Assembly (NCBI RefSeq): GCF_000010325.1
Contig: NC_009662.1
Span: 1,632,501-1,696,500 of the forward strand
Length of the DNA stretch: 64,000 nt
Source: Nitratiruptor sp. SB155-2
GTDB lineage: Bacteria; Campylobacterota; Campylobacteria; Campylobacterales; Nitratiruptoraceae
Direction of reading: 5' to 3'
The notes under the pieces were generated by a model. The model was not told the origin of the DNA and searched no databases. It saw only the letters and a list, made by a program, of their open reading frames with translations. The first letter of the stretch is position 1. Each line of letters begins with the position of its first letter. Positions 57,723-64,000 of this stretch are shown here, piece after piece. The position numbers and the translations under genes were made by a program.

Positions 57723-59776
57723 TGTTTTTGAAAACATTGGTTTTAGAAGATTTTAGACAATTTAAAGATAGACAAATTTTAAATTTAACAACAACAAATG
57801 AAAAGAATATAGTTTTAATTCATGGTGAAAATGGAGCGGGAAAAACTACGTTGCTCGAAGCTTTTTCCTGGTGTTTATATGGAGACTTGGCTCTTACGAA
57901 TCCAAATAATATTTTAAATGAATATGTCTTTTTTAATATGGGTGAAAAAGAATCAAAAATTGCTAGAGTCTCACTATTATTTTCTGATAAAAAAAGAGAA
58001 TATATTGTTTCAAGAAGCGTAAAAGTAACAAATATAGATAATAAACAATATTGGACAAAAAATGATATAACACTAGAAATGACTGTAAATGGACAAAAAA
58101 TTAGTAATCCTCAAGATACAATAAAAAAAATCTTAAGTAAGGAACTACGAAAATATTTCTTTTTTGATGGAGAAAGAATTGATAGACTTGCAAGACCAGA
58201 AAGCAAAAAAGATATCCAGCAAGGTATCAAATATATTATGGGTCTAGAAGTTTATTCTAATGCTATTAGACATCTAAAAGAAGTAAAAAAAGAGTTAAAT
58301 AAAGAATTAACAACTATTATGGAAAAAGAATCTCCTGCCGAAATTTCACCAGTCCAAAAAAAAGAAGAAATTTTAGAACAAATAGATCAACTAAAAACTG
58401 CTATAAAAAATCATCAGGAATTTGAAGTTCAAAAAGAAGAAGAAAAAAAATTAATAAGCCAAGAGCTTGAAAAACATAAAGAAATAGAAAATATAGAAAG
58501 AGAAAGACAGAGAATTGAAACTGATCTTGAACAAGCAAATGAACAAATTCAAAAAATCGAAAAAAAAGAAAAATCTTTTATCAGCAAAAATGCATATCTA
58601 GCTATATCCAATAATTTATTAGAGAAAATAAAAAAATATCTAGATAAAAAAAGAGAGAAAGGAGAGCTTCCTTCTGGAATTAGAGAACAATTCATCCATG
58701 ACTTGCTTGAAAAAGGTGAATGTATATGCGGTACAAAGTTAGAAGTTGGCGATTTTCATTATGAGCATTTAAAAAAACTTCTCGAAAATACTATCAAAAA
58801 AAACATAGAAGATAATTTTATAAATATAAGCGGTATCTTGGAAAATGTTATTGGTTATACAGATGAATTTAAAAAATTATTGGAAGAGTTGCATCAAGAA
58901 AAAAATGAATTAATAAAACAAAGAGATTCTTTGGAACAACAATATTTAGAAATCAAAGACAAACTCAAAAATAGTGATAATATAAATATAAAAGAATTAG
59001 GTAAAAGATTAGAATATGTAGAAAATAAAATAAAAGAGATAATGGAAACTCTTGGTGAAAAGAAAGAAAAACTGAATAGGTTATATAAAGAGTTGCAAGA
59101 AGTAGAAAATGAAATACAAAAACATCAAACATTAAATGAAAAAATTGCATTAGCAGAAGAAAGAGTGGAAATTGCTCAAAATATTTTAGATGAATTGGAA
59201 TATGAATATGAGTTTTTAACTAGAGAAGTAAAAAATAAACTTTCTGAAAAAGTTGGTGAAGTATTTAATTCAATAATCCGGGGCGATTATAGTGCAGAAA
59301 TCAATCATAATTTTGAACTAAAGGTATATAAAAATATTGATGGAAACAAAATACCTGTAGGAACATCAACAGGAGAAAATCAAATCGCAAGCCTTTCATT
59401 TATTGGTTCTTTAGTCTATATAGCAAAAAAATGGGATGAAGAAAATCAAGGTGATATTTTTACTGGTGCTGGTGTTTACCCTATAGTTATGGACTCTCCT
59501 TTTGGTTCTCTTGATCCAGAATATAGAGATAGTATTACAAAAAATCTACAAAAGCTATCTCCGCAAATTATAGTCATGCTATCAAAATCACAATGGAGCA
59601 AAGAGGTTGAACAAAATCTAGCGCCATACATAAATCATGAATACATACTGGTATATCATAATCCAAAATATAAAGAATTATCCAATGATTATAAAACTAT
59701 TAACATAGATGGGCAGGAACATCCTTTGGAAGTTGATTCTGAATATGAATATACTGAAATTAGAAGGATCAAATAA
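57722..59776 (+). CDS. SMC/Rad50-like ATPase, DndD-related
   Basis: The 684 residues have an N-terminal ABC half with Walker A GENGAGKTT (35-43), then the FFFDGERID block (146-154) typical of DndD. Two coiled-coil arms (about 195-330 and 375-500) flank a hook with C334-x-C336 (ECICGTKL). The C-terminal half has the signature STGENQ (549-554) and Walker B YPIVMD (586-591). It clamps DNA by analogy with Rad50 and DndD. It is distinct from the dndD on the opposite strand. Its place between a nuclease-helicase and a DUF262 protein suggests it belongs to the restriction arm. The AAGGA site is 7 nt before the ATG. Confidence 0.85.
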   Translation: MFLKTLVLEDFRQFKDRQILNLTTTNEKNIVLIHGENGAGKTTLLEAFSWCLYGDLALTNPNNILNEYVFFNMGEKESKIARVSLLFSDKKREYIVSRSVKVTNIDNKQYWTKNDITLEMTVNGQKISNPQDTIKKILSKELRKYFFFDGERIDRLARPESKKDIQQGIKYIMGLEVYSNAIRHLKEVKKELNKELTTIMEKESPAEISPVQKKEEILEQIDQLKTAIKNHQEFEVQKEEEKKLISQELEKHKEIENIERERQRIETDLEQANEQIQKIEKKEKSFISKNAYLAISNNLLEKIKKYLDKKREKGELPSGIREQFIHDLLEKGECICGTKLEVGDFHYEHLKKLLENTIKKNIEDNFINISGILENVIGYTDEFKKLLEELHQEKNELIKQRDSLEQQYLEIKDKLKNSDNINIKELGKRLEYVENKIKEIMETLGEKKEKLNRLYKELQEVENEIQKHQTLNEKIALAEERVEIAQNILDELEYEYEFLTREVKNKLSEKVGEVFNSIIRGDYSAEINHNFELKVYKNIDGNKIPVGTSTGENQIASLSFIGSLVYIAKKWDEENQGDIFTGAGVYPIVMDSPFGSLDPEYRDSITKNLQKLSPQIIVMLSKSQWSKEVEQNLAPYINHEYILVYHNPKYKELSNDYKTINIDGQEHPLEVDSEYEYTEIRRIK

Positions 59777-60237
59777 TGAGAGATAGAATATTCGCAGACC
59801 AAGATAAAAGATATCTATTTGAAAAACTATGTTTAGATAAAAAAGAGAACATTTTTAACTCTAATAAAGATTTAATATTATTCGCTGCAGCTTTAGGCTA
59901 CAAACATAATCAAAAATTTCCATTGAAAAAAAGAGACACCGAAATACCTCTTGCTGTTTTTCAAAGAGACAAAAAAGATTTTTATTTCATAGATATAATA
60001 GCTTTAGGAGATTTGGAAGATATCTCAATTTTGGATTGGGATAATGGTGATATTGTTGATAAAAAACTCGGGATTTTTGAAGAATACGCAAATGCAGGTC
60101 TTGTTATAATTGAACATAAACTTTTTCGAGAAAGTGGAGATGTGTATGACAATTTACTACAATTAATTTATAAAGAGATAAATGAAAAAGAAGAAGATGA
60201 AGAATTTAACTTATCAGATTTGATAGAGAAAATTTAA
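59776..60237 (+). CDS. Small dnd-associated protein (protein 4-like)
   Basis: This 153-residue acidic protein begins MRDRIFADQDKRYLFEK and contains NKDLILFAAALGYKHNQKFPL, which resembles the short family described as 'dnd system-associated protein 4' as I remember it. No catalytic motif is apparent and there is no signal peptide. Its ATG overlaps the ATPase stop (TAATG), so the two are probably made in step. The C-terminus is very acidic (EKEEDEEFN). An HMM search would confirm or reject the family. Confidence 0.65.
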   Translation: MRDRIFADQDKRYLFEKLCLDKKENIFNSNKDLILFAAALGYKHNQKFPLKKRDTEIPLAVFQRDKKDFYFIDIIALGDLEDISILDWDNGDIVDKKLGIFEEYANAGLVIIEHKLFRESGDVYDNLLQLIYKEINEKEEDEEFNLSDLIEKI

Positions 60238-60249
60238 GAGGGAGAAAAG

Positions 60250-62013
60250 ATGAAAGGCGGATTAAATTATAACGAAACGAAATTTGTTGATACCAATGTT
60301 AAAAAATTAGTCGATTTGATTACAAATTTAAATTTAACTGTTCCTCCACATCAAAGAGATTATTCTTGGGAAAGAGAAGAAATAGAAGAATTTTTAGATG
60401 ATGTAGATTATTTAATGTCTCAAGATTTTAACAGTATTGAGGCTTTACCTCATTTTTTAGGAGCATTCGTTTTCATAGAAAACAATGAAGACAAAAGTTA
60501 TGAAATAATTGATGGTCAACAGAGAATTACGACTACAATGCTATATTTTAATGCTATAAGACTTTTAGCAAAAAAATATATAAAAGGTGAAGATATTTCA
60601 ACAATTCTTGCAAGGTGTCATGAATATATATATAAAAGCCGTCCAGGCCAAGAAGTTAAGTTAAGATTGAAACTTGGCAGGGCAGATGATTTTTTTAATA
60701 AGCTTTTAAAAGCTGATAAAATTGAAGATATTAGTAAAATTTTTAATTCTTTATCTAAAAAAAGAGATGTAGACATAAAACTTTATAATGCATTTGAAAT
60801 TATTTATTCTCATATAGAATCTAATATTAAAGATGATTTAGTATCTAAAAAATTATTAAAATATATTGAAGCAGTCCAAACTATGATGGTAGCTATTGAG
60901 ATAGTAGTCCAACAACCAGGCATTGCATATATTATATTCGAGACATTAAACGCAAGAGGAAAAGAATTAAGTGCAGCTAATTTGATTAAAAATGAACTTC
61001 TAAAATATGCAGAGAAACAAAATAGTTTTGATAATGTGTTAAATATTTGGTCAATGATGGTAGAGGAAATTACTCAATATGAAAAAGCTGATATTACAGA
61101 TTTTTTGATAAATTCTTATTGGTCTAATTTTAAATATATTCCTCAAACAAGTCTTTTTAGTGGAGTTAAAGAACTTTTAGAAGAAATTACAGCAAAAGAG
61201 TATGCCGAAACTATAGAAAATGATTATTTAAATTACACAAAAATAGCTGGATTTAATAAAAGTGTAGATTCTAAATTTTCTAAAAAAGTTATTTCGACAT
61301 TAGAAGATCTAAACGATTTTTTGAATATAAGAAGGATTTATCCATTATTATTAGCTGGTGCATATAAATTAGATAATAATGATTTTGAAAAGTTAGTAAT
61401 AAAAAGTGTAAATTTTGCTTTTAGATATAAAACAGTGCTTAATAAATCTGCAGATACATTGGTAAAACTTTCTTCAAATTTGGCAATTAAACTTAGAAAA
61501 AATGAAATTACTTTAAATGAGATTTATGAAATTTTTAGAAAAGAAGCAAGTGATAGTGATTTTAAAACAGCTTTTACTGATTTTAGGCCAGGAACTAATA
61601 AGCTTGGATTTTATGTTATTAGAAAGATTGAAGATTATTTATCTCAAGGTCAAGGTGTTAAAGTTTTAGACCAATCTCCAAATCAACATCTAGAACATAT
61701 TCTTCCCAAAAGACCTACACAAATAGATTGGCCTAATATTTTTAATGGTGATGAAATTGACGATAGATTTAATATTTATGTCAATAAAATCGGTAACTTA
61801 ACAGTCTTAGAAAAAGATATAAATCAATATATAAAAAACAAATCATTTAGTTTTAAAAATTCTAATGATGAAAAAAAAGATTATCAACATTCGGTTTTAA
61901 AATTACCTAAAAAAATTCAAAATTATTTAGTAGATAATAAATGGAATTTCGAATCTATTGATAAAAGAGGAGAGGATCTAGCTAAATTAGCTGTTGACGT
62001 TTGGGCTCTTTAA
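60250..62013 (+). CDS. DUF262-DUF1524 nuclease, SspE/GmrSD-like
   Basis: The 587 residues have an N-terminal DUF262 ParB-like NTPase domain with PPHQRDYSW (32-40) and DGQQR (88-92), a helical middle, and a C-terminal DUF1524 HNH-like nuclease with E482-H483-I-L-P486 and the IGNL...N region (514-525). This is the layout of SspE, which senses phosphorothioate DNA and nicks phage DNA, and of GmrSD, which cuts modified DNA. It is likely the effector or modification sensor of the island. The ribosome site is AGAGGGAG. The 3' end overlaps dndE by 27 nt on the opposite strand. Confidence 0.85.
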   Translation: MKGGLNYNETKFVDTNVKKLVDLITNLNLTVPPHQRDYSWEREEIEEFLDDVDYLMSQDFNSIEALPHFLGAFVFIENNEDKSYEIIDGQQRITTTMLYFNAIRLLAKKYIKGEDISTILARCHEYIYKSRPGQEVKLRLKLGRADDFFNKLLKADKIEDISKIFNSLSKKRDVDIKLYNAFEIIYSHIESNIKDDLVSKKLLKYIEAVQTMMVAIEIVVQQPGIAYIIFETLNARGKELSAANLIKNELLKYAEKQNSFDNVLNIWSMMVEEITQYEKADITDFLINSYWSNFKYIPQTSLFSGVKELLEEITAKEYAETIENDYLNYTKIAGFNKSVDSKFSKKVISTLEDLNDFLNIRRIYPLLLAGAYKLDNNDFEKLVIKSVNFAFRYKTVLNKSADTLVKLSSNLAIKLRKNEITLNEIYEIFRKEASDSDFKTAFTDFRPGTNKLGFYVIRKIEDYLSQGQGVKVLDQSPNQHLEHILPKRPTQIDWPNIFNGDEIDDRFNIYVNKIGNLTVLEKDINQYIKNKSFSFKNSNDEKKDYQHSVLKLPKKIQNYLVDNKWNFESIDKRGEDLAKLAVDVWAL

Positions 62014-62409
62014 AAACTCTTCTTTAATCCACTCAAAGATATCACTATTTTCATTTAGTGAAGAGGCTAAAATTTGAAAGCCTCTTTCACAGTGATATTC
62101 AAGTCTTTTTTCAAATTCTTTTTCATTTTTAAGTTGAACATTATCTGCATTTGCTGCTATTACTGCTATTATATCATTATAGTCACCTTGCTCGCCTGAT
62201 AACTCAAGTTTACCTTTACCAGTAATGACCTCAAGATTATAAACTTTTCCACCAGAAAAATCTATTTTTTTTGTCACATCTAGTGGTTTGTTAAGTGATA
62301 GAGAAACAAAAATTGCAAAACGAATAGTTATCCACTTTGGTTCATTTTCAAATCCTAAAAGTTTTGCTATTTTAGGTATCTGTTTTTCAACAAAAGAAGT
62401 AGTTCTCAA
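61987..62409 (-). CDS. dndE: DndE-like DNA phosphorothioation protein
   Basis: The 140-residue protein follows dndD, as dndE does in known clusters. The IRFAIFVSLSLNKP segment, the VYNLEVITGKG strand and the EYHCERGFQIL segment match the DndE pattern I remember (R-I-A-x-x-L-S-L; H-x-x-R-G). DndE forms tetramers that bind nicked DNA during sulphur insertion. This version is divergent and somewhat longer than the usual 110-130 residues. ATG 62409 overlaps the dndD stop by 4 nt. No DndA or IscS-like desulphurase is in the window. Confidence 0.75.
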   Translation of the reverse strand: MRTTSFVEKQIPKIAKLLGFENEPKWITIRFAIFVSLSLNKPLDVTKKIDFSGGKVYNLEVITGKGKLELSGEQGDYNDIIAVIAANADNVQLKNEKEFEKRLEYHCERGFQILASSLNENSDIFEWIKEEFLKSPNVNS

Positions 62410-64000
62410 GACATTATCTCCAATTTTGGCTGATATTTAAATTTTTGAAAAATATATTTATTTCCAATTTTTTCTACAGAAGTTGCGGAACCATTGTTAT
62501 GTAATATAAAAGTCTCTGAAATTAAAGGCTCAAGATTTTTAAAAGCTGGATTTCTTAATTCGCTTGGTGTAGGCAAAATAATAACTTGACTAGCTGCATT
62601 GGGATAAAATTTATTTAGTATCAAGGATTGATTTTTATCATCAAGTCTTCCTAGGGGGGTATCTATAATCATTGGTATATCTTGAGATATAAATTGAGAT
62701 ATTCCCCAAATTAAAGCTGTCGCAATAATCTGTTTTTGTCCAGAGGAACTTGACAAAATATCTAATGGGTTATTATTTTTATCCACAAGATTGATATGAA
62801 AATCATCATCTAAAATAATCCTATCTGCTTCGTAATTTTCTTTTTTTAGCATTTTAAATTTTTCATTTATTGTTTTTTCTAATTGTGCTCTTTTTTCTTT
62901 TTTTATTTCTTGTTTTATGAATTTTACTACTTCTATGATTCCATTTAATGTTTCTATCTTTTTCATTACTATAGAGTTATTAAATTCTCTAACACTATAT
63001 TGCCCAATCTCTCTTTTTAAACTTTTTATTTCAGTATTTAATTTCTCTATTTTTTGATTTAAGTTTTCAATTTTTTCTTTTTGTTTGCCTATCATCTGAG
63101 ATAAATTATTCAAATTCTGAAGATGAGAATCAAATAGTTCTTTATTATTTTCTTCTACCTTTTTTTCCAAATCAAATATTTCCATCTCTAATAATTTTAT
63201 TTGGTCTTTTGTTTGTGATATTTCATATAATAGTTGAGATATATTGATATGAGGTAAACTATAGAATTGCATTTCTACTTTTAAAGGATCAGCGAATAAA
63301 ACTGATAAATCATCTGATTTAGCTTTAAAAACTTCATCAAAAATCTTTGATATTTTCTCTTTTTCTTCCGATTTGTCTATTTTTGATAGTAACTGCTCTT
63401 TCTTTTTTATTAGAGTTTTTTCATTAATAGATATTCTATCTTGGTAATTTTCTTCTATATCATTTTTAACTCTATTTAACAATTCAGAATTTAATAATAG
63501 TGGCAATTGCAGAAAAGAAATATTTTTGAACTTTATCAATAAATCTTTTAATTTTTCATTTTCTTTTGTTAGCTTTTCTTTTTTTTCATCCAATTGTTTG
63601 GTCAATCTGTTTTTAATATGTTTAATTTTATTATTTAGAAGATTCCTCTCCTTCTCCAAATCCTTAAGAATTTCATTCTCACTGGATAAATCTTTTTCTA
63701 TTTTTTCTAATTCTACTTGCTTCTTTTTGTATTCTTCTTCTAAAAAGTCCAATTTATTTACAATTTCACTATCTAATTCTTCTTTATTTATTTTTCGTGC
63801 TAAAGTTAATGAATCCAAAACAATTTGATCATATATGTTTAAATCTAAAACATCTTCTAACATTTGTTTGAACTCATCATGGCTAAAATCTGCAATAGTT
63901 TGAATTTTTTCTCCATCAAAGAAGAAAAATTTTTGCATATATGGAGAAATTTTTGAATTTATAATATCCTGTGCCTCATCATCTTCAGCAATCAAAATAT
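62406..64000 (-). CDS. dndD: DndD DNA phosphorothioation ATPase, 5' end beyond window
   Basis: This is the C-terminal part (at least 530 residues) of an SMC-like ATPase. Visible are the KFFFFDGEKIQ block, long coiled-coil arms and the ABC signature SSSSGQKQ, followed by Walker B IPMIIDTPLGRLDD. The N-terminal Walker A must lie beyond 64,000. DndD provides ATPase or nicking activity during phosphorothioate insertion with DndC and DndE. Expected upstream neighbours are dndC and perhaps dndB. The reading frame is open through the last base; the Met near 63,995 is internal, not the start. Confidence 0.85.
   Translation of the reverse strand, partial: ILIAEDDEAQDIINSKISPYMQKFFFFDGEKIQTIADFSHDEFKQMLEDVLDLNIYDQIVLDSLTLARKINKEELDSEIVNKLDFLEEEYKKKQVELEKIEKDLSSENEILKDLEKERNLLNNKIKHIKNRLTKQLDEKKEKLTKENEKLKDLLIKFKNISFLQLPLLLNSELLNRVKNDIEENYQDRISINEKTLIKKKEQLLSKIDKSEEKEKISKIFDEVFKAKSDDLSVLFADPLKVEMQFYSLPHINISQLLYEISQTKDQIKLLEMEIFDLEKKVEENNKELFDSHLQNLNNLSQMIGKQKEKIENLNQKIEKLNTEIKSLKREIGQYSVREFNNSIVMKKIETLNGIIEVVKFIKQEIKKEKRAQLEKTINEKFKMLKKENYEADRIILDDDFHINLVDKNNNPLDILSSSSGQKQIIATALIWGISQFISQDIPMIIDTPLGRLDDKNQSLILNKFYPNAASQVIILPTPSELRNPAFKNLEPLISETFILHNNGSATSVEKIGNKYIFQKFKYQPKLEIMS

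Noticed and set aside
57722-59776. Calling this ATPase Rad50/SbcC or the housekeeping RecN
   Set aside because: The FFFDGE block, length and neighbours fit DndD-type proteins better; no SbcD/Mre11 nuclease is adjacent.

Overview
The window looks like a Campylobacterota (epsilonproteobacterial) chromosome, probably a deep-branching, vent-type chemolithotroph such as Nitratiruptor or a relative. The evidence is gene order and gene content. The block malic enzyme - gltX - SurA-like chaperone - dapD - accC - accB - dcd and the block recA - eno - FtsB-like - AMIN protein match arrangements I remember from Campylobacter. Menaquinone is made by the futalosine route (mqnA, mqnD). DUF507 sits beside carA, and genes are tightly packed with many ATGA or TAATG junctions. 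I ran no database search, so the genus is an inference.

Layout of the housekeeping part (1-55,095). 58-5,200: minus-strand nucleotide and amino-acid operon (class V aminotransferase, hisZ, purA, DUF507, carA, small coiled-coil protein). 5,311-10,210: hsp20, a CiaB/M3-like metallopeptidase, rdgB, a YajR-like MFS transporter, a TlpA-like thioredoxin. 10,221-15,159: molybdopterin genes (moeA, moaE, moaD) around a large NAD-glutamate dehydrogenase. 15,209-18,818: mqnA, di-haem cytochrome c peroxidase and a GGDEF/EAL protein, joined by 4-nt overlaps. 18,824-26,073: the malic enzyme to dcd block. 26,091-32,122: a very AT-rich GGDEF/EAL gene, asnB, a small protein, corA and a degenerate DegT-like protein. 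32,188-36,872: topA, phosphodiesterase, bioB, antiporter. 36,841-42,654: AMIN, FtsB-like, eno, recA, mqnD, diguanylate cyclase, murB. 42,676-48,685: tpx, then a minus-strand operon rqcH-like - cdsA - dxr - lipoprotein - hydrolase - tsaD. 48,739-54,980: leuC, sfsA and a MacAB-like efflux operon (adaptor, ATPase, two permeases).

A tRNA-Pro(GGG) gene at 55,096-55,173 marks a sharp border. To its right the DNA becomes extremely AT-rich (sampled line 57,601-57,660 is 15% G+C, against 48% for 33,181-33,240) and all genes belong to one DNA-modification and defence island. On the plus strand a five-gene operon encodes a PLD-nuclease/superfamily 2 helicase fusion, a 47-residue basic protein, an SMC/DndD-like ATPase, a small protein resembling the dnd-associated protein 4 family, and a DUF262-DUF1524 protein resembling the phosphorothioate-sensing nickase SspE. 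Facing it on the minus strand are dndE and dndD (dndD runs off the window end). This reads as a DNA phosphorothioation system: dndD/dndE (with dndC and perhaps dndB expected beyond 64,000) would help modify the DNA, and the plus-strand operon would be the restriction or interference arm. No DndF, DndG or DndH homologue is visible in the window. This unusual combination is the most interesting content.

No rRNA gene, insertion sequence, CRISPR array or complete integrase was seen.
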